A DNA stretch of 64,000 nucleotides from Bugulina stolonifera (taxonomy: Eukaryota; Bryozoa; Gymnolaemata; Cheilostomatida; Bugulidae). The notes under the pieces were generated by a model. It was not told where the DNA came from, ran no database searches, and saw only the letters and a list, made by a program, of their open reading frames with translations. Below are positions 33,401 to 37,440 of the stretch, piece by piece. The DNA is taken from positions 787,501-851,500 of the forward strand of contig OW285192.1 in the NCBI GenBank assembly GCA_935421135.1, in the 5' to 3' direction. The first letter of the stretch is position 1, and every line of letters begins with the position of its first letter. The position numbers and the translations under genes are program-made.

Positions 33401-35729
33401 GGATGATCCAAGATGGATTGAGTTGAACCATGGAGCCAAGCTATGTAAGAATGGAAGCGTGCTGGATTCACTTACAAATATGGCTTACACTGATTTTCGA
33501 CTTACTCCCTCTGGAATTCAGGTGATTTCTGCACCATTTTAGACATTATGTATGTATCTTGTATGCACATAAGAGAGGCGATCAATAAGTAGGGAGACTT
33601 TTATGGTAGATATACTTAAATGCATTTACACACTTAAATTTTTCTGTCAGCTTCAAAATACTCTCCTTGGGAGTCTATACACAGATTCCAGTGCTCTTGC
33701 CATGTTTCCAAGCATCTCAAAGATTCCATTTTGTTGCATCTTTCTTTATCTTATTTGCATCCTCAAATTTTGACCTTTGAAGGTCATTTTGACCTTAGGC
33801 AACATGTAGAAGTCACACGGTGCTAGGTCTAGAGAATAAGGTGGGTATGGCAATACAGTGACACTGTGCTTGGCCAGAAATGACCTAACTGCCAATGCAT
33901 TATGAGCGGGCTCGTTGACATGGTGGAGAATGATGTCAATTCTTAGTTGTCTACATTTCTGGCCTTGTGCACCTAATCTCATCATTTAAGCTCTCAATAA
34001 CTTCCAAATCGAATGCTATATTTATAGTTTGCCCTTTAGGTGTAAATCCATATCTACATGTACATGTACATGTATATATTTTCGCTGTGTTGATTAATGT
34101 TGTTGAACAAGTTTAGCATTATTGTCAGTTTTACAGGTCACAGGGCAACCTGAACCTGCCTGATGTTTTGCTGAAAATGACAAACCTTAGAATTTGTCAC
34201 ACAACTTGAACATAGCAGATCTTGAAAAAGACTTATCTCCGCAAGCAGTTGGCACCATTTCATAGCATTCTGTGGGTTTTTTCCAAGTTTGAAACAAAAT
34301 TATATCTGCTGCTACATTTCCTTTTGATTTGTCATCTCACAAAATGAAACATGTGCATCAGATACATGTATGAAATTCATAAATTATTTATGTGCTTGAA
34401 TGCGTAGTAGCCTACACTAGGTGTCTTCGCGACCTAAATTTCAGACCCAGACCAGTTTGCAACAATACTTTCCAGCACACATCCATCACAGTCGCGAACA
34501 GACCGGCCTCGGCCATAAGCAAAATTCTTATTTTCACGTGAAGAAGTCAAGTGTGCCAATAGGCTAGGAATGGTTTCATCTGGCCAAGCAAAATCTCAGG
34601 CCAATAGCCCTTCTGGTCTAGGTCGAATGGTCATCTTGTAATTTTTATTTGCGACCCGGTTCCGCCCAAGAGGTCGCGAAAACACCTACTATAGGTACAT
34701 GTATATCATGCATGTTCATATACATACTGTATTTGCAGTACATGTATATATTATAATATAAATGTCTATAATATACTGTAGATTCCATTCCGGATTCAGC
34801 TTCAAATTTACAACTACGTACTAATCGGTTTGTCTGTGCTGTTCATGGTAGCACATATTCTCTCAATTCTCGTGAGATGTAAGAGAGTGACGTTTGTTCC
34901 TCTAGTACTGCTATCTATCCTGATCACCTACCTTGGCTCCATCCTATGCTACGCCTTAGCCACAATACCAGCGGGTAAAGACACTGTGGGCTGTGAGGCT
35001 ATCTCAGCCATCTACCAGTTCTGCTTTCTTGCAAGCATCACTTGGACCAATTCTCTCGCTATTGACATTATAATCAGCATCGTAAGGTTCACTCCGCATA
35101 CCAAGTCACTTAAAAGATATTTAGCATTTGCCTGCTATGCATTCGGTTTTCCTTTGCTACTCACACTTTCCACACTTACGCTTTCAGAGTTGCAGAAGAT
35201 GGGTAAGATACCTGCATTTACAACCACTGTTTACCGTCAAGATGGACTCTGTTTCCTTCAAGAAACGGTAATCACCTACGCACTGTTTTTAGTCCCGATC
35301 TACTTCCTCATCTCCATCAACATCTTCCTCTGTATTGTCTCAATAATCAAAGTGGCTCGCAGCGGTCAGATATCTCACAGTGACAAGAACCGACTGAAGA
35401 AGAATATCATAGCCTGTATTAAACTTTCGGCATGCCTTGGCTTGGGCTGGTTTCTGCTGTTTGCTGCCTTGGCTGTCAGAGAGCTCTGGTCAGTACTACA
35501 AGTGTTCGTTGAGGTGCAGGGCATGTTAATCGTTTTGGCCAATTTAACAAACTGGAACTGTGTAAATAATCTGGGATCATCGTTAAGCAATCGCCTGTCA
35601 ACTACACAGCTATCACTAACTCGGTCGACAAACAACTCAGCCAACACGACACCTCTCTCTAACATCACACCGACAAACTATAAGACCAGTAGCTCTGCAG
35701 GGACACATAAACCGTCATCAGCTGACTAA
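2875..35729 (+). CDS. Seven-transmembrane receptor with cysteine-rich, somatomedin-B-like ectodomain (5' partial)
   Basis: Plasma-membrane receptor, probably G-protein coupled (class B2/Methuselah-like). Exons read from GT-AG sites: 2875-2979, 6229-6472, 28231-28436, 29972-30437, 30661-30906, 32313-32423, 32726-33521 and 34782-35729. All junction phases agree and the joined frame gives 1039 residues plus stop. The first exon starts inside a codon, so the 5' end is missing. The ectodomain repeats one unit four times: C-P-x(10-11)-C followed by Y(R/K)NxxCxxC. Between them lies an SMB-like module with the CRCDPRC...DCC core. The last exon holds seven hydrophobic helices and an S/T/N-rich cytoplasmic tail. 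No GPS autoproteolysis motif was recognised. The ligand is unknown. The 21.8-kb second visible intron hosts a Polinton-like element and a Gypsy element. The join across that intron rests on phase and on continuation of the repeat, so two adjacent genes or unseen intervening exons remain possible. Confidence 0.8.
3113..4439. mobile_element. Possible degenerate DNA element with gacttgacttg-rich ends
   Basis: The left end (tgggttcaagtcatagattt, then cttgacttg words to 3200) and the right end (4370-4439, read in reverse: gttgggtccaagtcgg...) are loosely inverted. Inside are a foldback (3397-3575) and two diverged copies of a GC-rich sequence starting tgagttccaacac (4026 and 4250). The boundaries and class are uncertain. 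Confidence 0.3.
3397..3575. repeat. Long palindromic foldback (MITE-like)
   Basis: Two arms of about 75 bp are nearly perfect inverted copies. The left arm starts attataaatagta and the right arm ends tactatttataat. The centre is gctcatccgagcacc...gctcggatgagc. Confidence 0.88.
4440..4850 (-). pseudogene. Relic of a non-LTR retrotransposon reverse transcriptase
   Basis: On the minus strand the translation contains the GPDEFPIEIVKW region and then GMPDKWRKSTITPLY and QKGDPYRW, typical of motifs near the start of a LINE reverse transcriptase. In-frame stops and a frame change show it is dead. It lies in the receptor's first visible intron. Confidence 0.75.
5129..5230. mobile_element. Short MITE-like inverted repeat element
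   Basis: 102 bp bounded by perfect 21-bp inverted repeats (tttgtgtaatttaatataat / attatattaaattacacaaa, one further base each). Confidence 0.75.
6229..6472 (+). CDS. Receptor exon b: ectodomain repeat 1, second half
   Basis: The acceptor is ccttgtgttctatggcag and the donor gtcagt. It encodes GVTYRNIYCAACHG, the YRNxxCxxC half of the unit, followed by a region with one further Cys. The phase fits exon a (1+2) and the exon at 28231 (2+1). The acceptor at 6208 (attcag) is out of phase with exon a, so the second AG was preferred. Confidence 0.7.
6473..8501. other. Intronic sequence, no gene seen
   Basis: AT-rich start of the receptor's very long intron. A frame at 7815-8051 was considered as an exon and rejected. 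Nothing else is recognisable. Confidence 0.4.
8502..9225 (-). mobile_element. Solo LTR (family of the Gypsy element), split by a later insertion
   Basis: It starts TGTAATG like the intact LTRs and shares with them blocks such as agcctatgagtggtgctagg and cgtccggaagttgc. It continues after the Polinton-like element at 18733-18743, ending CCACTCCA. The 4-bp flanks are identical (ATAT at 8498-8501 and 18744-18747), which supports one interrupted LTR. Confidence 0.75.
9220..9225. repeat. Target site duplication, left (AATGTC)
   Basis: Identical to 18727-18732 on the other side of the element. Confidence 0.85.
9226..10490 (+). repeat. Left terminal inverted repeat of the Polinton-like element
   Basis: Matches the reverse complement of 17499-18726 along its whole length. 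From the outside inward it has CCAAT-box words in both orientations (caaccaatcac twice, gattggtcg), a GC-rich CCG/CCA trinucleotide tract (about 9510-9760), a conserved GC-rich block and an AT-rich zone with aataaa words. A 36-bp unit (gcgataagaagaagtactac...) is duplicated here but single in the right copy. The trinucleotide tracts differ in length. Confidence 0.9.
10150..10920. repeat. Tandem array at the inner edge of the left TIR
   Basis: Diverged repeats of a motif containing gtgcatgtgttaagtcagca and caatagtagcaatagaataa. The first units belong to the TIR and later units extend inward only on the left side, giving an asymmetric expansion. Confidence 0.75.
11046..14746 (-). CDS. Unknown spliced protein with two-finger Cys/His domain and S/T/P-rich repeats
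   Basis: Carried by the Polinton-like element. Exons on the minus strand: start codon ATG at 14746-14744 directly followed by gtgagt; 13294-13157; 12594-12516; 12406-11046. All phases agree, giving 526 residues. Residues 2-47 are strongly basic (possible nuclear localisation). Around residues 113-160 is C-x2-C-x10-H-x3-H-F-x4-C-x-C-x11-R-H-x6-H, a probable zinc-binding pair of fingers whose spacing nearly equals that of a domain in the neighbouring retrotransposon. The middle is rich in Ser, Thr and Pro and contains two near-identical copies of a segment of roughly 80 residues, one starting SGVCSSQFPLPSHHHFD. The C-terminus has a predicted helical segment (AVEYYRSAIFHLKKNGYH). A second possible first exon ending ATG|gtgagt lies near 13582. 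The function is unknown. Confidence 0.65.
13745..14035. repeat. Tandem repeat of about 86 bp, just over 3 copies
   Basis: The unit contains gttaatctttttagcaacaa and agtgtaataaatcacttt. It lies in the first intron of the minus-strand element gene. Confidence 0.8.
14086..14733. repeat. Two direct copies of a 324-bp sequence
   Basis: Copies start gctaggatgta at 14086 and 14410 and run through the same order of motifs (tactagtggtataactactc, gttgagaatcaaaacagttt). This is a recent internal duplication, also in the first intron. Confidence 0.85.
14855..14878 (-). promoter_or_regulatory. Core promoter of the minus-strand element gene (TATA-like and CCAAT)
   Basis: On the minus strand ATTGG (CCAAT box, 14874-14878) is followed by TCCATAAAAG (14864-14855). 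A transcript starting near 14830 would give a short first exon ending with the ATG at 14744. Confidence 0.45.
14925..15870. repeat. Central 31-bp minisatellite between divergent promoters
   Basis: Units such as cgatgtgattcgatgtgttt plus tcgacctcccc, mixed with blocks of the 11-bp unit gatgtaacccg. Every unit shares GATGT, so several frames stay open and spell simple repeats (for example HIESHRGRSKT). It spans almost the whole interval between the start regions of the two element genes. Confidence 0.9.
15915..15955 (+). promoter_or_regulatory. Core promoter of the IkB-like gene (CCAAT and TATA)
   Basis: CCAAT at 15915-15919 and TATATAAAG at 15947-15955 lie about 86 bp before the ATG, an ordinary pol II arrangement. 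It begins just where the minisatellite ends. Confidence 0.6.
16041..17482 (+). CDS. IkB-like ankyrin-repeat protein (inhibitor of NF-kB/Rel type)
   Basis: Carried by the Polinton-like element. Exons 16041-16318, 16457-16659, 16771-17030, 17126-17284 and 17378-17482 join in phase to 334 residues, the size of IkB-alpha-type proteins. Residues 2-7 are ESGYGS, fitting the D/E-S-G-x-x-S phosphodegron used for stimulus-dependent destruction of IkBs, with lysines at 13 and 24 as possible ubiquitin sites. Ankyrin units are visible at about 127 (RQTLLHLTV), 161 (GDTPLHIAARLG), 209 (GRSVVHLIVETA) and 252 (GYAPSHIAIENED...LRLGAD). The C-terminus is acidic (TTSDEDE). By family analogy it would hold Rel proteins in the cytoplasm. 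Here that is inference. The stop lies 16 nt before the right inverted repeat, so the 3'UTR must fall in the repeat. Other ankyrin families remain possible, but degron, length and acidic end together favour IkB. Confidence 0.8.
17499..18726 (-). repeat. Right terminal inverted repeat of the Polinton-like element
   Basis: Reverse-complement partner of 9226-10490, starting about 17 nt after the stop codon of the IkB-like gene. Reading frames through its GC-rich tract are not kept in register with the left copy, so it is not treated as coding. Confidence 0.9.
18727..18732. repeat. Target site duplication, right (AATGTC)
   Basis: Identical to 9220-9225. Confidence 0.85.
18733..18743 (-). mobile_element. 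Remaining end of the interrupted solo LTR
   Basis: Removing the 9501-bp element and one copy of AATGTC joins this piece to 9225. The sequence then reads aatgtctggccactcca, comparable to aatgtcctgaccatgaca at the end of another solo LTR. ATAT follows as the target duplication. Confidence 0.65.
18780..18863. repeat. Left remnant of the 26-bp satellite split by the Gypsy element
   Basis: Units like cattatagtgtactattagc atagca, the same as the array at 24530-25110. The retrotransposon inserted into it, duplicating CTAT. Confidence 0.85.
18864..19670 (-). repeat. 3' LTR of the Gypsy-type element
   Basis: Read on the minus strand it runs TGTGATGG...CCATTACA. TATATAAAGG (19190-19181) is a TATA box, and AATAAA (19137-19132) downstream of it is the likely polyadenylation signal, defining the R region. 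Confidence 0.95.
19666..22359 (-). CDS. Protease ORF with tandem repeats, two-finger Cys/His domain and coiled-coil end
   Basis: About 900 residues, reached from gag by -1 frameshift. In the window's frame the open stretch extends upstream of 22359 to about 22517. A retropepsin-like aspartic protease comes first (TLLLDTGCTTNLISPRIL, later DGVLGMPYL). Next is a 32-residue unit repeated about four times (DVDDQCRRQGHPNRGSRAEG-like). Then comes a basic stretch that could be the residue of a deleted polymerase region. Residues 631-677 carry C-x2-C-x11-H-x3-H-F-x4-C-x-C-x11-R-H-x5-H, probably two zinc fingers. The last 75 or so residues are predicted coiled coil. No reverse transcriptase, RNase H or integrase is seen. 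The ORF overlaps the polypurine tract and ends inside the 3' LTR. Confidence 0.85.
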   Translation of the reverse strand: MTYVKPHVPSLYIQGRLCSQDVTLLLDTGCTTNLISPRILKKLQRPDLEVLPVSQPYGKMADGSTLKFEGMVRLPMVVGRTFSQELFLIGSIPEDGVLGMPYLTKHKCSVNCHTAKVYTSRDQWPCVNRTGSPYTLRTMPEMKPSTLPPDVDDPCRRQGHPNRGSRAEGGTDNSVPSTPAPDADDQCRRQGHPNRGSRAEGGTGSSSLSTPVPDVDDQCRRQGYPHRGSRAEGGKGSLPPSTTPHGVDEQCRRPGYPIGGLEAEGGTAKKKRQVEDQGRQAKKPRIQERRQGANRLEEGAVDYFQHPIFPPPDWGRGSKGGPSYVRMLTPYTRENRPLSYRRKARWKRGRPPEVILERIHHKWAAQTTTCRRPTRPGPCLLSNSTDGSGDPDNLEIKIDLTTGVRQVHFRRNVVLLHGEKPAVADITSHTTRRTRAALTPIKGQDPDGSPSTFNTTTQSTPSRTTEHSIQDSSTRAVPPLVGLLMDLPGEPIDLDEVLLLLDDDDLYADLGNSSRDEAVPVGSDHTEVSSILRDDAVLTDSDMHRLPSGTTSDTHMYSNDIIHHVTESGDEDDSAYANITNLNDQPLVSTLSLIETSPETPMPQSQLCWISPRTSSDIRRTARCKGRNSYCRLCRLEGTENIIKAHTRQHFTQFFCSCGVSARDAETVYRHQDQTGHGAIQYEVDSHMFQLFLKAMKLDKRVAYPSCIPADVGPKPFTIPAPPEAEARAAVVRLTPPPAPKKTSKRKSPWERLGSPKRPQTRMDPPALDHRGTDTYDIPKRRPRPPKARPGSDKAVPLSTSPPDTKNTKKTLESRAPTAKFQKERERLCATLNNRLGRLRHQLHILQQRLLHSHIRDRLTIVQQTEAVQDEISLHQRLTEQILKHSRRDSAKDRGAM
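19671..19684 (-). promoter_or_regulatory. Polypurine tract
   Basis: Minus strand GGATCGGGGGGCTA directly before the 3' LTR, a G-rich primer for second-strand synthesis. It lies inside the end of the protease ORF. Confidence 0.65.
21570..21930 (-). repeat. 96-bp in-frame tandem repeat in the protease ORF
   Basis: Copies start at about 21666, 21762 and 21858 (ccctggatcctctg...), with a more diverged one before. The 96-bp period is 32 codons, so length change keeps the frame. Confidence 0.85.
22473..23333 (-). CDS. gag: Gag capsid protein of the Gypsy-type element
   Basis: 286 residues that would form the cytoplasmic retrotransposon particle. Near residue 27 is FKTPQFDGQGDVEFFIEQF, followed by a W and then LREALKGPAQE, the usual order at the start of Ty3/Gypsy Gag (F.G....F...F...W...L...L.G.A). 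Pro/Arg-rich C-terminal region. No CCHC zinc knuckle is visible, so RNA binding may depend on basic residues or on the fingers in the downstream ORF. It starts at the first ATG after a leader of about 370 nt behind the primer site. A slippery heptamer lies 19 nt before the stop codon. Confidence 0.88.
   Translation of the reverse strand: MASDIDRLVEVIGQYIEVARPQPPQPSFKTPQFDGQGDVEFFIEQFLTIAEANDWSPAAMYLHLREALKGPAQECGRPGTSEGIFEALRARYGLTDKEARLQLIQLRKDPGMSLQEHATLVKKLVHVAFQELPEAHRRVLAVENFSNSLEDGHLQRHLLAINPRDVDSAVRAGNDFLLVKGPSRGSKAHQIRAVTEPEPETPQINTVDSDLTWINDLKEAIQTLSQEVRRLRGLLDAPRAPGPRNRPSWQTSKKPGPPPQRTNGNTPPTYPEPPVPESGKGSGPRQ
22494..22500 (-). promoter_or_regulatory. Candidate -1 ribosomal frameshift site G GGA AAA
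   Basis: In the gag frame the heptamer reads G GGA AAA, fitting the X XXY YYZ rule. Slipping back one base gives GGG AAA and enters the protease frame, which is open from about 22517. The gag stop is at 22475-22473. Whether a stimulatory stem or pseudoknot follows was not determined. Confidence 0.7.
23702..23721 (-). promoter_or_regulatory. Primer binding site for tRNA-Leu
   Basis: One base inside the 5' LTR, 20 nt are complementary to a tRNA 3' end (plus strand gaatcccaccgctgccacca). The T-arm and acceptor end, including CCA, match tRNA-Leu of the AAG type as generally known in animals. Confidence 0.8.
23723..24529 (-). repeat. 5' LTR of the Gypsy-type element
   Basis: Same length as the other LTR. 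Differences: one at 23890 (g for a) and three clustered near 24063-24075. Confidence 0.95.
24040..24049 (-). promoter_or_regulatory. LTR promoter TATA box
   Basis: TATATAAAGG on the minus strand in the 5' LTR, about 700 bp upstream of the gag start, with AATAAA at 23996-23991 downstream. Confidence 0.6.
24530..25115. repeat. 26-28-bp satellite array, about 22 copies
   Basis: The unit is cattatagtgtactattagc plus atagca, with some copies carrying atatgca instead. It is the uninterrupted right part of the array into which the Gypsy element inserted. Confidence 0.93.
25525..26241 (+). mobile_element. Solo LTR, opposite orientation to the intact element
   Basis: 717 bp, TGTAGCGG...TCATTACA. Read in reverse it starts TGTAATGAC and shares cctatgagtgg, cattacatgaaagatc and ggccgacctctcagaa with the intact LTR. 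Flanking ATAT at 25521-25524 and 26242-26245 is the target duplication. Confidence 0.85.
26715..26945. repeat. 29-bp minisatellite, about 8 copies
   Basis: The unit is agcaatatgagaagtacata followed by gtattatat, nearly identical between copies, so recently expanded. Confidence 0.9.
27049..27165 (-). other. Possible coding fragment of unknown origin
   Basis: On the minus strand an AG (ttattgcag) is followed by an open frame with non-repetitive composition (VAGSGDTEKIKVIFDKQ...). No family was recognised. It sits antisense in the receptor intron, and may be a piece of a retrocopy or transposon gene. Confidence 0.25.
27409..28089. repeat. 31-bp satellite with a seven-unit higher-order pattern
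   Basis: About 22 copies of tacattgtatagtcgtatag plus tgtatacaca(t/g). The last base alternates in the order TTGTTGG, TTGTTGG, TTTTTGG, T, implying duplication of 217-bp blocks. Confidence 0.92.
28231..28436 (+). CDS. Receptor exon c: ectodomain repeat 2
   Basis: The acceptor is tatattttag and the donor gtgagc. It encodes RSCPLSADSELRDLC and then GRVYRNRFCQLCHG, a complete copy of the repeat unit in one exon. Confidence 0.85.
28545..29043 (-). mobile_element. Solo LTR, short variant
   Basis: 499 bp, TGTAATG...CCATGACA, with the family blocks agcctatgagtggtgctagg, cattacatgaaagatcgaca and aacaagatggcggcc. Flanks are gtac and atac, so the target duplication is imperfect or the right edge is a few bases off. 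Confidence 0.75.
29521..29727 (-). mobile_element. tRNA-derived SINE between inverted tail copies
   Basis: The tRNA-like core is on the minus strand (about 29692-29605: gctgagctggtatagttggt, later ggttcaaactcc, the A and B boxes of pol III). It is bounded on both sides by inverted copies of the family tail (gatgtattttta...tgctaaaaatacatc). Confidence 0.7.
29785..29955. repeat. 12-bp tandem repeat before a receptor acceptor site
   Basis: taggtaatgcat/taggtaatgtat alternate about 14 times, ending 17 bp before the acceptor of exon 29972. Each unit contains a ggtaat word resembling a weak splice donor. Confidence 0.85.
29972..30437 (+). CDS. Receptor exon d: linker and start of SMB-like module
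   Basis: The acceptor is gtgtgtttcag and the donor gtatgc. It has several Cys pairs and ends with the first part of a somatomedin-B-like fold (SCNQRTRASLKYDTNC). The usual second Cys of that domain (RC) is replaced by RT. A 12-bp tandem repeat lies immediately upstream of the acceptor. Confidence 0.88.
30661..30906 (+). CDS. Receptor exon e: SMB-like core and repeat 3 first half
   Basis: The acceptor is ctttctacag and the donor gtagta. It continues CRCDPRCHYFGDCCFDA, the diagnostic half of a somatomedin-B domain, and then AACPEGANKIYTELC, the CP...C half of repeat 3. It contains N-glycosylation sequons (NYT, NDT). Confidence 0.88.
31131..31870 (-). pseudogene. Non-LTR retrotransposon relic, C-terminal end
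   Basis: Minus-strand translation contains EGVDGIPAKFIKVL (reverse transcriptase N-terminal motif) joined directly to a C-terminal region with LIQCFVWSVFMYGSETWTSR and RRIEAFEMWIWKRMEKINWA. In another frame follows RKNRWVAHVLRHEGLVKDV and PRGRKRMMML. This order is typical of LINE Pol ends. The catalytic centre is deleted and the frame broken. Confidence 0.8.
32313..32423 (+). CDS. Receptor exon f: ectodomain repeat 3, second half
   Basis: The acceptor is tttcatttgtag and the donor gtgagg. It encodes SYKNIYCAMCNK, the YRNxxCxxC half of repeat 3. Phase is kept on both sides. Confidence 0.85.
32726..33521 (+). CDS. Receptor exon g: ectodomain repeat 4 and juxtamembrane region
   Basis: The acceptor is tttttttcag and the donor gtgatt. 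It encodes SRCPAYFDDWKLSKDC and GTVYRNAFCAICN (repeat 4), then about 190 residues with further Cys residues and N-glycosylation sequons before the membrane domain. The exon ends in phase 0, matching the 7TM exon. Confidence 0.88.
33575..34015 (-). pseudogene. Mariner transposase relic
   Basis: Minus-strand frame with IILHHVNEPAHNALAVRSFL and then VTVLPYPPYSLDLAPCDFYM, the region around the last catalytic acidic residues of Tc1/mariner transposases (usually HDNAPAH...YSPDLAPCDF). The D of HDN is V here, so it is inactive as well as truncated. Confidence 0.8.
34418..34689. mobile_element. MITE with AGGTGTCTTCGCGACCT ends, copy 1
   Basis: 272 bp bounded by 17-bp inverted repeats with one mismatch. 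The interior resembles 56259-56518 (aagcaaaat, ggccaagcaaaatctcagg). Confidence 0.75.
34782..35729 (+). CDS. Receptor exon h: seven-transmembrane domain and tail
   Basis: The acceptor is atatactgtag and the stop is at 35727-35729. Seven hydrophobic segments are visible, beginning NYVLIGLSVLF (TM1), VPLVLLSILIT (TM2), YQFCFLASITW (TM3), YLAFACYAFGF (TM4), TYALFLVPIYF (TM5), IKLSACLGLGW (TM6) and QVFVEVQGMLI (TM7). A polar tail rich in Ser, Thr and Asn follows. The whole membrane domain is in one exon. Confidence 0.9.
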   Translation: MPFRIQLQIYNYVLIGLSVLFMVAHILSILVRCKRVTFVPLVLLSILITYLGSILCYALATIPAGKDTVGCEAISAIYQFCFLASITWTNSLAIDIIISIVRFTPHTKSLKRYLAFACYAFGFPLLLTLSTLTLSELQKMGKIPAFTTTVYRQDGLCFLQETVITYALFLVPIYFLISINIFLCIVSIIKVARSGQISHSDKNRLKKNIIACIKLSACLGLGWFLLFAALAVRELWSVLQVFVEVQGMLIVLANLTNWNCVNNLGSSLSNRLSTTQLSLTRSTNNSANTTPLSNITPTNYKTSSSAGTHKPSSAD

Positions 35730-35791
35730 CTATCAACTGGGAACACGTCAAACTCGAGTGTATACACTTACATGTATGTAAGGTATGCTAT

Positions 35792-35797
35792 AATAAA
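35792..35797 (+). terminator. Polyadenylation signal of the receptor gene
   Basis: AATAAA 63 bp after the stop codon. Confidence 0.6.
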
Positions 35798-37320
35798 GAA
35801 TGCATATCTACATGTATGTTTGTACTTATCTCTGTACTTATGTCTCTATCTTTACATACAGCCATGTTATTTACTTGTTGATCTATAGCCAATATCTCAC
35901 ATCGATTATACACGTACCGCATGTACGAACACAAAGTACAATGTACATGTAGGCCTACCACAATGACTGTTATGCACATGGGTAATTATCTATCGTTCAG
36001 TTTTAATGGAGTAGATAACTCTTAACACAATTTATGTTTTTGTATTCCTGCCTGTGATTTTCTGACTTGACTATTGCTGCTGTGTAGTTATGCATTCATA
36101 CAAGAAATTCATGGGGGGGGGGGGGGGGGGGCGGCGGGCAGCGTTGAACCTAATAGAGGCACTGATCAGGTCACATAGCTAAGTTCATCAGGCCCTCCAC
36201 CTGCCCGAAAAAAATTTGAAATTTCATGCACATTTCCATTGGTTTGGTTAAGTGTGTAGCAGTCATTGGTGAGGAGCACACACACACACACGCCATAAAA
36301 TATGCTTGGCTCCAAGCTTGGGTCCCAGTCACCTGGTTGTTGCCCCTAACAAAATTAATTGGACAGCCTCCCCCCCCCCATTTAGACCCTCATCCAAAAG
36401 AGTTCAGGTGTGTTTGATAAGTGTGTATTTATCTACAATAATTATAATAATATAATAATTGTGTGATATACTGCTTAGCTGTGGACTAGTTTCTACTCCA
36501 TATAAATCATACAAGTATATCATAATATATCATGTATATTATAACAATTTAGAAATAATTTATACTTTAACTATAATTGCAACCAATATACTGCATAATA
36601 ATATGTAACTGAGTTATACTAGTATGTAAAGTATATTGCCTCATTTCTACTATTAGAAATAGTTTGAAATAATGAATGGAGCAGTAGATGCCAGCAAAAT
36701 TGGATGTGAATATGATGTAGAGTGTGTATATAATACTGAATAGTAAGTAAATACTGACCATGGCTAACCATGTATATATTATACAAGTGATTATACTATA
36801 CATGTCTATTCTATCATAGACATATACCATCATCTAAATAGTTTGTATGGCATCTAACACCAAGTCTATGGAACTATATACTATCCGATAATACATGTAT
36901 AATAATAGGATATACTGTAATAGTAAGGTGGTACACTATTGGATAATATTGTCAATGAATAACTGTTGTGTATGGTTAACATGCATGTAGTACATAACAG
37001 TATGCATGCAGTGTGTAACACAGTGTAGCACAGTATTTATCATATTATAATACTTGTACACTACAATGATGAGTAGCTGTATATAACATACACTCTAATC
37101 GACCCCTCCAATATCTACATTATATAAATTATAACATAATAGGAAAGATAACATCTGTCTGTCAGCTGCTGTCAGACCGCGTCTCATGACAAACTGCTAT
37201 TTCATCACCTTAGACATGGCTTCCGCCCAACCCAACTGTATAACGCCATTGAGCAAATTAATGCCAGCCAGCCTCTCTTTCAATTAATAATCTTAAATAC
37301 CGCCAAGTATTACGATCATC
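35798..37320. other. Intergenic space between convergent genes
   Basis: No coding signal. Contains a run of 18 G at about 36113-36130, a short CA repeat near 36280 and AT-rich sequence. Confidence 0.5.
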
Positions 37321-37440
37321 TCACGATCTGAAGACGAACGCTTCCAAACTTTGTATTCGGAATTCCACATCGTCACAGAGAGGCTCGTTGTTGAAGGTGT
37401 CGCATGTCTCAGTACGGCCATAATCCAGGTCCTTGTCCAT
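37321..37440 (-). CDS. TBC1D24: TBC1D24 exon 12: C-terminus
   Basis: Acceptor ccttgctacag. Encodes RTETCDTFNNEPLC and the stop TGA at 37323-37321. The terminal residues (EAFVFRS) are in the family's EAWGF position. Confidence 0.93.
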   Translation of the reverse strand: MDKDLDYGRTETCDTFNNEPLCDDVEFRIQSLEAFVFRS

